23,923 bases of DNA from Candidatus Gerdarchaeota archaeon (GCA_016840905.1 JAEORM010000122.1:1-23923); one strand, 5' to 3'. Numbered from the stretch's first letter, positions 1-7,781 are shown. The notes: generated from the letters alone by a model not told the origin. Made by a program: numbers and translations.

Positions 1-1587
1 GGAGCAAATGAGTATATCATTAATGGCTATAATGTTTTAGCACCTGGAATTATTGAAATAGACAAGTCCTTAAAGAAAGGCGAAGGAGCTGTAGCGTTAA
101 GTTCTGATGGTGAGGTTTTATCTTGTGGAACTATGCGTATCAATGCTTCAGAATTGGCTCAAATGGATAAAGGAGTTGTTCTTAAACCTAAATATTTTCT
201 AAAGAAGTTTACTGATGAAGTAGCAATCAAAATTAAAAGAAAACCACAAACATGGGTAACAGTAGTTAAAGCAAATAAAGAAACAATTCAAAGCTATGAA
301 GAACGAGCTATTGAATCAATTCAAAGTATTAGAGAACATTATCCCGATTTTCCCCTTTCAGTCTCTTTTAGCGGAGGAAAGGATTCATTAGTTTGTTTAC
401 AATTGGCTAGAAAAATTCCTAATTTGGATTTCAAGATACTTTTTGTAAATACTAGTTTGGAATTTCCTGAAACTGTTACCTACGTAAATGATTTCATAGA
501 ACAAAATAACCTCAAAGATAAATTTTGTAAAATGGATATCCCAAATGAACGATTTTGGGAAGCAGTGGAAAATTATGGTCCACCAGGGAAGGATTACCGT
601 TACTGTTGTAAAATACTCAAAATTGGTCCAGTAAATGATTTAATTGAAAAATGTGTTGGTGAACGAACTCTTAGTTTGATAGGACAAAGAGGGTATGAAA
701 GTATCGCCCGTTCTGAAAGTAGAACCTTATGGTCAAATCCTTGGATACCAAATCAATTAAATTACACACCAATTCAAAAATGGACTGCTTTACATGTCTG
801 GTTGTATATCTTCCAGGAACAGCTTTACTATAATCCAATGTATGAAGAAGGGTATTCGCGTATTGGTTGTTGGTTATGTCCAGCTTGTAATCAAGGAACT
901 TTTGAGCTCATAAAAGAAACGCATAAAGATTTGTGGGATAAATGGGAAGATTTTCTTAAAAAATGGCAGAATAAAAATGAATTACCTGCAGAATGGCTTT
1001 CTTGGGGATTATGGCGATGGAAAAAACTTCCGAAAAAGATTATTGATCTTGCAGCAGAACAGGGTGTTAGTTTAGCATATGAATCAAGAGAGAAACAAAC
1101 TCTTGGTGATTGGTCTTTGATTTTCACTCTTGTAGAAGGTTTTGCTACTTGCAAAACAGGTGAAATATTGTTAGAAGGTTCTTTCAATAAACCGATCAAT
1201 CTAGAACGACTTGTACAGTTTTGGGCTATTTTTTCTGAATCAGATTTTGATGAAGAATTAGGTATACTTTCAGCTAAAACACCATCTGCTACTGTAACAC
1301 TATCTGCTGATGGAGCAATAGTAGCAAAAGGAAAAACAATGAAAGAGACAAAAGACTTGCTTAAGAATCTGGTCTATGAAGTATTCAGATCCGAAGAATG
1401 CAATGGTTGTACTGTTTGTTTAACTCATTGTTCAAATAATGCTATTTATATTAGTGAAGAACTCAATCAAGTAGAAATCAAAGAAGAAATATGTGGTCAA
1501 TGTAAAAAATGCCATCAAAGGTGTCCAATAATAAAATTCGGTCATAATGAAATAGAAGAGCTATTTTCAAAAGAAAATAACTCCTGA
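1..1587 (+). CDS. PUA / PP-loop (PAPS reductase-like) / ferredoxin fusion protein, 5' end outside window
   Basis: The reading frame is open from base 1, so the ATG at 133 is internal and the gene begins upstream. Visible residues 1-60 resemble a PUA RNA-binding domain (VLAPGIIEID, then a Gly-rich strand). Next comes an adenine-nucleotide alpha-hydrolase domain of the PAPS reductase family, with the PP-loop SGGKDS at about visible residue 124 and paired cysteines in RYCCK and in GCWLCPAC that could bind metal or an Fe-S cluster. The C terminus carries two ferredoxin-type 4Fe-4S motifs, CNGCTVCLTHC and CGQCKKCHQRCP. Archaea have PAPS reductase-like proteins of this type whose role is unsettled; the PUA domain argues for RNA modification, perhaps sulfur transfer, rather than assimilatory sulfate reduction (my inference). 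It converges with the NAC gene, 8 bases away. Family call is firm; substrate unknown. Confidence 0.88.
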   Translation, partial: GANEYIINGYNVLAPGIIEIDKSLKKGEGAVALSSDGEVLSCGTMRINASELAQMDKGVVLKPKYFLKKFTDEVAIKIKRKPQTWVTVVKANKETIQSYEERAIESIQSIREHYPDFPLSVSFSGGKDSLVCLQLARKIPNLDFKILFVNTSLEFPETVTYVNDFIEQNNLKDKFCKMDIPNERFWEAVENYGPPGKDYRYCCKILKIGPVNDLIEKCVGERTLSLIGQRGYESIARSESRTLWSNPWIPNQLNYTPIQKWTALHVWLYIFQEQLYYNPMYEEGYSRIGCWLCPACNQGTFELIKETHKDLWDKWEDFLKKWQNKNELPAEWLSWGLWRWKKLPKKIIDLAAEQGVSLAYESREKQTLGDWSLIFTLVEGFATCKTGEILLEGSFNKPINLERLVQFWAIFSESDFDEELGILSAKTPSATVTLSADGAIVAKGKTMKETKDLLKNLVYEVFRSEECNGCTVCLTHCSNNAIYISEELNQVEIKEEICGQCKKCHQRCPIIKFGHNEIEELFSKENNS

Positions 1588-1595
1588 TCATTTAC

Positions 1596-1937
1596 TTATT
1601 TTGATTTTAATATCATAATAGCTTTCGCAATATCTCCCTCACTTTCAAGGAGGGCATTTTCAGCCTCTTCCTCTGAAACTTTGGCTTGCGAAGCAACAAG
1701 AGCTATATCGTCATCTGAAATTTCTACTTCAATAATTTCAACATCTGATCTTTCTCGTTTTGTTGCTTTACCTGATACTTGATAAACTTCTGCACCCATA
1801 AACATCTTAGTTACTTCTGCTTTAGGGATAACCAATTCATGATCAGCAAATCTAATGATTACTTCCTCGACCCCTTCTAATTCGGTCATTTTCATTTGTT
1901 TTCTTATTTTAGCCAAATCTCTTGGATTAATACTCAT
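1596..1937 (-). CDS. nac: Nascent polypeptide-associated complex protein (archaeal NAC-alpha)
   Basis: This 113-residue protein has the two-part layout of archaeal NAC: a NAC beta-barrel domain (about residues 15-70, with the MKMTELEGVEEVIIRF and VYQVSGKATKRE segments) and a C-terminal UBA three-helix domain (about 72-113, containing VSEEEAENALLESEGDIAKAI). In archaea it works as a homodimer at the ribosomal exit tunnel, contacting nascent chains. Length matches the family. The ATG lies about 11 bases after the predicted transcription start of a TATA-like box at 1971-1980, so the mRNA is probably nearly leaderless. The gene converges with the PP-loop fusion gene. Confidence 0.95.
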   Translation of the reverse strand: MSINPRDLAKIRKQMKMTELEGVEEVIIRFADHELVIPKAEVTKMFMGAEVYQVSGKATKRERSDVEIIEVEISDDDIALVASQAKVSEEEAENALLESEGDIAKAIMILKSK

Positions 1938-1970
1938 TATAATCGCCTACGTTAAATTTCAACTATTACC

Positions 1971-1980
1971 TTTAAAATAT
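1971..1980 (-). promoter_or_regulatory. Likely TATA box of the NAC gene
   Basis: Read on the minus strand this is ATATTTTAAA, centred about 38 bases before the NAC ATG. At the usual archaeal spacing this gives a very short leader. Call by pattern only. Confidence 0.35.
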
Positions 1981-2098
1981 TGTTATTTTTCAGATACAAC
2001 TTACTAATTAATATCACTTTCTTAAATCTGCTTGTTGCTTTATAAAAAATGAAAAAAGATGAAGTGGATATTTTTTTGGTATAAGAACAGGAGTTTTT

Positions 2099-2461
2099 TT
2101 ACCAACTAGCAATATCTACTCGCCATTCACCATCTTCATCTATAACAACATGAATTGGTACTTGACCCGAGCCTTGTGGTTTACCATCTTTGTCCAACCT
2201 ATAGAAGAAGAATTTTATATGATTATCGTTGCTTTGATCTTCAACTTTTTCTTTAAATTTGTATGAATATTTCAATTTATCAATGTATTTTCGACCAGTT
2301 TTCCAATATAGATCTGGTGATGAACCATATCTATCAGCTTGTTCCTGGTGATATTTTCTAAAAGTCTTTAACCATTCATCTCGATCATTGTCCATAATCA
2401 ATTCATAGTGAAGAGTAGCAATCTCTTCAGCTGTCATTCCAGGTTTTACTTTTTTCCCCAT
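2099..2461 (-). CDS. Small hypothetical protein, possibly NTF2-like fold
   Basis: I do not recognise the family. The 120-residue protein is soluble, charged and rich in aromatic residues. It starts with a helix-like stretch (TAEEIATLHYELIMDNDRDEW), then alternating strands, and ends with IDEDGEWRVDIASW. A helical start followed by strands that close on a W-x-V-D-x-x-x-W-like strand is common in NTF2/SnoaL-like domains, so that fold is a reasonable guess, no more. No signal peptide, membrane segment or catalytic motif is visible. It lies 63 bases downstream of mtnA on the same strand and may be read through from it; the ATG has no strong Shine-Dalgarno site. Confidence 0.6.
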   Translation of the reverse strand: MGKKVKPGMTAEEIATLHYELIMDNDRDEWLKTFRKYHQEQADRYGSSPDLYWKTGRKYIDKLKYSYKFKEKVEDQSNDNHIKFFFYRLDKDGKPQGSGQVPIHVVIDEDGEWRVDIASW

Positions 2462-2524
2462 GATTATCCACTAGTAAGATAATTATTGCTTATGAATAAA
2501 AAATTTTGTGAATAACTATAGCAT

Positions 2525-3625
2525 TCATAAATTCAGTAATCGTTTGATATTTTTATCAAAAGGTTTTCTTATAATCCCCTTAGAGGTGATAATACCTGTG
2601 ATATTTTCAGCTGGTGTAACATCAAATGCTGGATTAATATTAGGTGATGATAAATGATGAATAATCCTTCTTTTTGGATATTTATCACTTTCATTTTCGA
2701 TACTCAAAGCTGTTCTCACTTCTTGCCCATCTCTTTCCTCAATAGTGATTTCATCACCTATTTTTAAAGTGGAATCAAATGTGCTAAGTGGCGCTGCAAC
2801 ATAAAATGGAACGTTATGTTCTTTACATAAAACACTTAATGTAAAGGTTCCAATTTTATTTGCAATATCTCCATTTAATACTATACGATCTGCTCCTACA
2901 AGCACTAAATCAATTAAACCTTTTTTTATTAAGTAGCCAGCTGAATTGTCGGTATGAATATAATGCTCTATATTTTCATTATATAATTCCCAGGCTGTTA
3001 ATCGAGCACCTTGTAATCTTGGTCTAGTTTCATTAACATAAACAGTGATTTTTTTACCCTCTAAATGAGCTTGCCTTATTGGTGCAAGTGCGGTACCTAT
3101 ATCTACTGTTGCTAGTGCTCCTGCATTACAAATAGTCATAATATTCTTATTATTGGGAGTAATTAGTTCACTACCAAATTCACCTATTTTCTTACATTCC
3201 AATATTATTTCAGCTGTAAATTCTTCTGCTCTTTTTCTAAGTGATAGACAATTTTCCTTAATTGAATTGTTTTCATCTAGGGTTTTTCTCATCATTTCAA
3301 GTGTGTTAAATAAATCAACTGCTGTCGGGCGTGTTTTAGAAAGCTTTTCAATCCCCTTATCAAAAAAATCCAGAAATTCATTCATTGATGATCCTTGAAA
3401 TGAATTTGAATAAAGAACCAATCCGTATGCTGCTGTTACACCAATAAGTGGTGCACCACGAACTATCATATCTTTAATTGCAAAACAAATATCATCAATT
3501 GTTTTCGCTTCAAAAATTTCAAACAAAAAAGGTAATTTTCGCTGGTCAATTGCTTTAACTATATTAGGTCCATCCCACCAGATCGATTGAAATTCTTTGA
3601 TTTCAGAATTGATTTTTACTTTCAA
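2525..3625 (-). CDS. mtnA: S-methyl-5-thioribose-1-phosphate isomerase
   Basis: MtnA converts 5-methylthioribose-1-phosphate to 5-methylthioribulose-1-phosphate in salvage of methylthioadenosine. The 366-residue length is typical. Family marks are RGAPLIGVTAAYGL (about residues 56-69), TICNAGALAT with the presumed catalytic Cys166, ETRPRLQGARLTAWEL (199-214), GADRI with the presumed catalytic Asp246, and the C-terminal INPAFDVTPAENITGIIT. These separate it from eIF2B subunits and ribose-1,5-bisphosphate isomerase, its nearest relatives. The start is TTG: an in-frame stop lies only two codons upstream and no ATG fits. It follows the PRPP-regulator gene by 37 bases on the same strand, so the two are probably one operon. 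Confidence 0.93.
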   Translation of the reverse strand: MKVKINSEIKEFQSIWWDGPNIVKAIDQRKLPFLFEIFEAKTIDDICFAIKDMIVRGAPLIGVTAAYGLVLYSNSFQGSSMNEFLDFFDKGIEKLSKTRPTAVDLFNTLEMMRKTLDENNSIKENCLSLRKRAEEFTAEIILECKKIGEFGSELITPNNKNIMTICNAGALATVDIGTALAPIRQAHLEGKKITVYVNETRPRLQGARLTAWELYNENIEHYIHTDNSAGYLIKKGLIDLVLVGADRIVLNGDIANKIGTFTLSVLCKEHNVPFYVAAPLSTFDSTLKIGDEITIEERDGQEVRTALSIENESDKYPKRRIIHHLSSPNINPAFDVTPAENITGIITSKGIIRKPFDKNIKRLLNL

Positions 3626-3662
3626 GATAAATTACCCTAACTATTATCTATTAATTTATCAG

Positions 3663-4349
3663 TTAATCATAATCTAATTGGAGAGTGCAAAAAATATAGA
3701 TATTTTTCTCGCCTAATTTTTTCTTTAAACGTTCGATGGTTGGTTTCCATTTATCGCCCATACCTGCGAGAACGAAAATACCACCAATTTTTGCCATTGA
3801 TTTTTCGACAAGTTCGACCATCATCTCGAGAGTTGTTCCTGTTCTACAACTATCCTCTATAATTAAAACTCGATCATCAATAGTTAACAATCCTTTTGGC
3901 AAATTGAGTGACAGTAATTCACCTGTTGATTCTTGTGGAAAATGAACTTTTATAAATTCACGAACCCCCAAATCTCGAGTTCGTTTTGCGATGGCAATTT
4001 CAACCCCTAATTCTGATGCAAGGTGAACAGCCATTGGTAATCCTTCAGGAGCAACAGCCCCTATTTTTGTAATACCTGCATCCTTGAAATTATCAGCAAC
4101 ATATTGAGCAACTAACTTTAGTAATGAGGTATTGCCAAGAAGCATTGTGGTGTCAAAATACCCTTTGAAAAAAACTAATTGATCTTTAACTAACCGCTCT
4201 ACATTGAGTTTTTGTTTTGCAATACTAATTATCTCATCAGCACGGTCTGAAGTGGGTAGAACATGTCCTCTAATATATCGATTTAATACTACCTTAGAGT
4301 AACCCATTATCTGACTTAATTCATCGTAAGAATGATATTTTTTTAACAT
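3663..4349 (-). CDS. gfcR: GfcR-like PRPP-binding transcriptional regulator (HTH plus phosphoribosyltransferase domain)
   Basis: An N-terminal helix-turn-helix (about residues 5-40, YDELSQIMGYSKVVLNRYIRG) is joined to a type I phosphoribosyltransferase domain. The PRPP loop reads VLIIEDSCRTGTT (161-173) with the acidic pair Glu165-Asp166. Proteins of this build are annotated as orotate phosphoribosyltransferase-like regulators; haloarchaeal GfcR controls sugar and pentose metabolism genes. Here the neighbour is mtnA, whose substrate is a pentose phosphate. The coordinates use the first ATG, but the frame stays open and protein-like upstream (LEDVRKRIRSIELLR), with no ATG, GTG or TTG before the stop at 4455-4457. 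Translation more likely begins at CTG 4404-4406, six bases after AGGGG (4413-4417), giving 247 residues. Confidence 0.85.
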   Translation of the reverse strand: MLKKYHSYDELSQIMGYSKVVLNRYIRGHVLPTSDRADEIISIAKQKLNVERLVKDQLVFFKGYFDTTMLLGNTSLLKLVAQYVADNFKDAGITKIGAVAPEGLPMAVHLASELGVEIAIAKRTRDLGVREFIKVHFPQESTGELLSLNLPKGLLTIDDRVLIIEDSCRTGTTLEMMVELVEKSMAKIGGIFVLAGMGDKWKPTIERLKKKLGEKNIYIFCTLQLDYD

Positions 4350-4468
4350 TCGTAATAATTCAATGGAGCGAATCCGCTTACGAACATCCTCAAGATAATT
4401 GGTCAGTAGTATCCCCTCGAGTCTAATTATTGTATTTAAGCACTTATAACAATATTACTAACTACTAC

Positions 4469-4476
4469 TATATAAA
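4469..4476 (-). promoter_or_regulatory. TATA box of the PRPP-regulator / mtnA operon
   Basis: The minus strand reads TTTATATA, a consensus archaeal TATA box. Transcription would start near 4447, leaving room for an AGGGG Shine-Dalgarno site at 4413-4417 and a start upstream of the first ATG (4349). Confidence 0.6.
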
Positions 4477-4613
4477 GAAATATCGACTATACATCTATTT
4501 TTTCACTGAATTTCCTTCTTTCCAATTTATATCAAATAATTCCCTAATCTTTTTAATTTAACATGAAATAACAATTAGCTAATTTATCTTCAAAAATTAC
4601 TAGTCGTGATGAA

Positions 4614-5777
4614 ATGTTTGAAGGACAAGAAGAGATTAGACAGAAAGAATTTCCACAGTTGTTAAATAGAGTTTGGCTTAATAGTTCTGCTTTTGTTCCC
4701 CATGCAAAGTCTGTTATTACTGCGATGGAGAAGTTCATGCACCATTTCCATGACCCACAAATTGGTGGGAATGTTGATGATTTGTTCAAAGAAACAATGG
4801 AACAAGCATATCAGGAAGGAAGTAAATTACTTGCTTGTTCACCAGAAAATATCTCAATTATTATTAATACTGCTCATGGTTTAAATTTCCCATTACATGG
4901 TATCGATTGGGAAAAAGGTGATAATGTAGTTACCTGTCAATTAGAATTTCCGACCAATTATATGCCTTGGATGTATATCAGTAAAAGAAAAGAGGTTGAA
5001 TTAAGAGAAGCAAAATATGATTCTAATTTTCATGTTAGTGAGGATGATATAATTGATCTTATTGATGAACGAACTAAGCTAGTTTCTCTTTCACTAGTTC
5101 AATTTAATAATGGTCAAAGAATCGATGCCACTAGAATTGCAAAAGTTGCCCATGAACATGGTGCTTTAGTAGCACTTGATGCTATACAAGCAATGGGTGT
5201 GGTTGATGTTTATCCTTCAAAAATGGATGTTGATTTTGTATCAGCTGGTGGACCAAAATATTTGATGGCCCCATTAGGGATAGGACTTTGTTATATTAGT
5301 CCTCGTGTATTAGATAGTATGACACCTCCCTTACAAGGAACTGGTAATTATAATTTTACAGATAGAGATTGGAATGATAGAACTGTTGAATATCATAAAG
5401 GCGCAAAGAGATTCGAGTATGGTACTACTCCATTCTATTGTTTGGCCGGTTTAGGAGCAGCTTTAAAGATCATTAATTCTGTAGGTATTGAAACAAACGC
5501 TACTCATAATTTTGCCCTTACCGAACGATTATATGATGGTTTCGAAGAAATGGGTTTGCATGTAATTACCCCTCGTGAGAGAAAAGAAAGAGCTGCATTA
5601 CTAAATGTTCGTATTGACAAGAAATATGATCCAACTCAAATAGTGAAAACTCTCGAAGAAAAGTATAAAGTAACAATTTCAGCGAGATTTGGAGGATTGC
5701 GATTTTCAACTCAATTATACAATACAGAAGAAGATATTGATAAAGCACTTGCAGCATTGAAAAAAGTGCTTAACTAA
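4614..5777 (+). CDS. Class V aminotransferase-fold PLP enzyme (isopenicillin N epimerase/desulfurase-like), substrate unknown
   Basis: This 387-residue protein has the fold-type I PLP layout of class V aminotransferases: an N-terminal WLNSSAFVPH segment, the cofactor-binding ALDAIQAMG (Asp189, Gln192), and SAGGPKYLMAP where Lys215 would form the Schiff base with PLP. The C-terminal small domain ends RFGGLRFSTQLYNTEEDI. The active-site cysteine loop of IscS/SufS cysteine desulfurases is not visible, so sulfur mobilisation is unlikely; an epimerase-, lyase- or aminotransferase-type reaction fits better. The ATG at 4614 is the only ATG before an upstream in-frame stop and has no clear Shine-Dalgarno site. 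A weak TATA-like stretch lies near 4526. The gene stands alone, with a candidate terminator right after the stop. Confidence 0.88.
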   Translation: MFEGQEEIRQKEFPQLLNRVWLNSSAFVPHAKSVITAMEKFMHHFHDPQIGGNVDDLFKETMEQAYQEGSKLLACSPENISIIINTAHGLNFPLHGIDWEKGDNVVTCQLEFPTNYMPWMYISKRKEVELREAKYDSNFHVSEDDIIDLIDERTKLVSLSLVQFNNGQRIDATRIAKVAHEHGALVALDAIQAMGVVDVYPSKMDVDFVSAGGPKYLMAPLGIGLCYISPRVLDSMTPPLQGTGNYNFTDRDWNDRTVEYHKGAKRFEYGTTPFYCLAGLGAALKIINSVGIETNATHNFALTERLYDGFEEMGLHVITPRERKERAALLNVRIDKKYDPTQIVKTLEEKYKVTISARFGGLRFSTQLYNTEEDIDKALAALKKVLN

Positions 5778-5816
5778 AAGCAATCTCTCTTCTTTATCTT
5801 TAATTGCTTACCTTTT
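5778..5816 (+). terminator. Candidate terminator after the aminotransferase gene
   Basis: Directly after the stop codon, AAGCAAT (5778-5784) pairs with ATTGCTT (5803-5809) across an 18-base loop, followed by ACCTTTTT. The pairing is exact but the loop is long. Confidence 0.4.
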
Positions 5817-5855
5817 TAGATAAAATTGCTTAATTAATCATTAATTCCAATTAAC

Positions 5856-5863
5856 TTTAAATA
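5856..5863 (+). promoter_or_regulatory. Likely TATA box of the TPR gene at 5894
   Basis: TTTAAATA sits about 30-38 bases before the proposed start. Predicted transcription start (around 5885) falls at the alternative GTG, which favours the ATG at 5894 on a near-leaderless mRNA. Confidence 0.4.
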
Positions 5864-5893
5864 AAATCAAGCATTTGTTATGATGTGGGTTTC

Positions 5894-6805
5894 ATGAAGG
5901 AAAAAGTAGAAATTAATACTATGACTGCTAGGAATGTCTATTCTTCCGAGTCATTGGAGTTTGTAAAAAATGTTCTTAAAAAATTCTGTAATGTAGAAAT
6001 TCCTGATAAAGCTAAAGAAATTCACAAACAAGATAAATCATCTGATTATACAGATGAATATCGCATATATGGTACAAATGATCAAGGAATAAAATATCAT
6101 TCCTATTACAAGGTGATAGATAAGACAGTGAAAATACCTACATTTTATACTGTCTCGAGTGAAACTTTTGGGTGTGAATCTATTTGGATAAAATTCACTA
6201 TCAGCTCCCAAGAAGGATTAATTTTAGAAATAGATTCAGAGGATTCCAAAGTTATACACGATATAGTAGCCTTTTTTGAAATGGAATATGGTTATTGTCG
6301 TAAACAATCTGAAGAAGAGATTTTTGATGAAATTATCCATGAAATGAGGATACATGGATTCGAAGAAAATGGTGAAGAAGGTATAAAGTTAGGACTTAAA
6401 GCTATCAAAATTTATCCTCATGATTACTGGGCACAATTTTATCTTGGTTGTTCTTATGCCTTAAATAAACAACATGAGAAAGCAATTAAGCACTTAATTA
6501 TTGCTTCAGAAAAAGATCCAAAAAGCTATGATGCTTTTTATAATCTCGGAAAAAGCTATTTGGAATTAAATGAACTTGATAAAGCTAAGAAAGCTATGTT
6601 AAAAGCCTTTTCTTTAGCAAAAGACAATCATGTAATTAATTATTATCTGGCAGTAATTTTTGAAAGGAACAAGGAAAAGGAAGAAGCCATAAAATATTAT
6701 CAGAAAGCAATCAAACTAGCTCCAGAAAATCTCCCAGAAGGAAAACGAGGGATTATAAGTTATTTAGAAGAAGCTAATGAACGATTAAAGAAATTAGAAG
6801 AATAA
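5894..6805 (+). CDS. TPR-repeat protein with an unrecognised N-terminal domain
   Basis: The C-terminal half holds three tetratricopeptide repeats (about residues 175-285): DYWAQFYLGCSYALNKQHEKA, YDAFYNLGKSYLELNELDKA and VINYYLAVIFERNKEKEEA, each with the spaced A/Y/G pattern. The first 140 residues are a mixed alpha/beta region with many strands (for example IWIKFTISSQEGLILEI) that I cannot assign. TPRs scaffold protein-protein contacts; no enzymatic motif is seen. The ATG at 5894 is chosen over a GTG nine bases earlier (5885) because of the TATA position. The protein is soluble, without signal peptide. It is unrelated in the N-terminal part to the second TPR protein at 11199. Confidence 0.82.
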   Translation: MKEKVEINTMTARNVYSSESLEFVKNVLKKFCNVEIPDKAKEIHKQDKSSDYTDEYRIYGTNDQGIKYHSYYKVIDKTVKIPTFYTVSSETFGCESIWIKFTISSQEGLILEIDSEDSKVIHDIVAFFEMEYGYCRKQSEEEIFDEIIHEMRIHGFEENGEEGIKLGLKAIKIYPHDYWAQFYLGCSYALNKQHEKAIKHLIIASEKDPKSYDAFYNLGKSYLELNELDKAKKAMLKAFSLAKDNHVINYYLAVIFERNKEKEEAIKYYQKAIKLAPENLPEGKRGIISYLEEANERLKKLEE

Positions 6806-6825
6806 ATTAAATAAAAAACATAATT

Positions 6826-6855
6826 GAGGGTAAAATAAAATTTATTCTATCCCTC
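6826..6855. terminator. Hairpin between convergent genes
   Basis: GAGGG (6826-6830) pairs with CCCTC (6851-6855), and the inner A/T-rich arms AATAAA and TTTATT extend the stem. It sits between the stops of the TPR gene and the 132-residue unknown and could end both transcripts. No long T-tract follows, so confidence is modest. Confidence 0.35.
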
Positions 6856-7240
6856 TCAAGTCTGTATGTTGCAAATATTTTGATTGTACACTTTTATTTA
6901 ATTCACCAATATTAGATTCTGAGAGAACTGCGAGTGGTGCACTTACACCAATTCTTTCGCCTGTAGAGAGTTGTATACCAGATCGGCTGGCAGAATCAGC
7001 TCTTCTTCGGGCTGTTCGTTGGGTAACGATACCAGAGCCTGTTGCGTAAACAAGTATCCATTTGTTGTCATCTCCATTATAAAGTAAAACTGCATCAGAA
7101 CCATTTTGGCTCGCGTATGATTCAAGTTTAACAGGTTCTTCATTAAGATAAGAGAAATATTGTTCTGCAATATCTGTCTTCTTAATCTCTTGGAATTCAT
7201 CTTTTTCTCTATGGTAAATAAAACAATGTTTCTTTGTCAA
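6842..7240 (-). CDS. Hypothetical protein of 132 residues, TTG start
   Basis: Not recognised. The central part (about residues 45-110) alternates strands and loops (SDAVLLYNGDDNKWILVYAT, then an Arg/Ser-rich RTARRRADSASRSG, then IQLSTGERIGVSAPL). The basic stretch could contact nucleic acid, but that is speculation. There is no membrane segment or metal motif. The TTG start is preceded by GGAGAG at about 7251-7256. The frame stays open further upstream (WLSETLKKLKKIGESQD) without any start codon, while an ATG at 7290-7292 lies in another frame separated by homopolymer runs, so the true N terminus is uncertain. It converges with the TPR gene. Confidence 0.6.
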   Translation of the reverse strand: MTKKHCFIYHREKDEFQEIKKTDIAEQYFSYLNEEPVKLESYASQNGSDAVLLYNGDDNKWILVYATGSGIVTQRTARRRADSASRSGIQLSTGERIGVSAPLAVLSESNIGELNKSVQSKYLQHTDLRGIE

Positions 7241-7415
7241 GTCTTGGGACTCTCCAATTTTTTTTAGTTTTTTGAGGGTTTCTGATAGCCATTCTGATTG
7301 CTATTCCTATTATATTGAATAAGTGTCAATTGTTACCTTTCACACTTATATCAATGTTAGAAATGTATTGAAAAATTGCCTTTTTAAAATATTGATTTAG
7401 GTAAATTCATACAAA

Positions 7416-7781
7416 TTAATAGTCTAAGGATGGTTCATCGGTATCTAGTATGGTAATTCGATTTTTACTTGCATCATAAATGCCCTGCTTAAATTTCATA
7501 TGCTTCTCAAAATGAGCTCTCAAGCATTTCCCACTTGGGTGAAAATACTCTCTGTGTTCTTCACAAAACAATAAGCTTTCTTGATCTCTAAATGGCGTAC
7601 CACATTCTGAGCATATTTTTTCTTGAATCTCAACGTAACATCTAAAATGAGCAATAAAATTGACTGTAAGATTGTCTGAAACATAAATAAGATCGTTTTC
7701 ACTTATCAGTTTATTACAAATAGCACATCTTGAATTAACACTAGACGTAGTTTTAGAGAGACCAACATCGTCTTGATGCAT
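7416..7781 (-). CDS. Cys/His-rich probable zinc-binding protein
   Basis: The 121-residue protein carries regularly spaced metal ligands: C19-x2-C22, H45-x2-C48, C57-x2-C60 and C73-x2-H76, followed by H81, C86, H90 and H94. The order CxxC / HxxC / CxxC / CxxH resembles LIM and other double treble-clef modules, but the gap between the second and third pairs (8 residues) is longer than in a canonical LIM domain (2). Two zinc sites are likely, and a third is possible. Such modules usually bind proteins or nucleic acid; no catalytic motif is visible. The ATG follows GGTGA with a six-base spacer. It stands alone on the minus strand, divergent from rps12. Confidence 0.72.
   Translation of the reverse strand: MHQDDVGLSKTTSSVNSRCAICNKLISENDLIYVSDNLTVNFIAHFRCYVEIQEKICSECGTPFRDQESLLFCEEHREYFHPSGKCLRAHFEKHMKFKQGIYDASKNRITILDTDEPSLDY

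Noticed and set aside
133..1587. ATG at 133 as the start of the PP-loop fusion gene
   Set aside because: The frame is open to base 1 and the upstream 44 codons give a convincing part of a PUA domain, so the gene begins outside the window.
2071..2106. TTGGTA / TACCAA hairpin after the small hypothetical gene
   Set aside because: Stem of six with a long loop, and the following tract in the transcript direction is A-rich, not U-rich.
4614..5777. Cysteine desulfurase (IscS/SufS)
   Set aside because: The catalytic cysteine loop near the C terminus is not present and no scaffold gene is adjacent.
5885..5893. GTG at 5885 as start of the TPR gene
   Set aside because: It would sit at the predicted transcription start; the ATG three codons later fits better, though the difference is only three residues.
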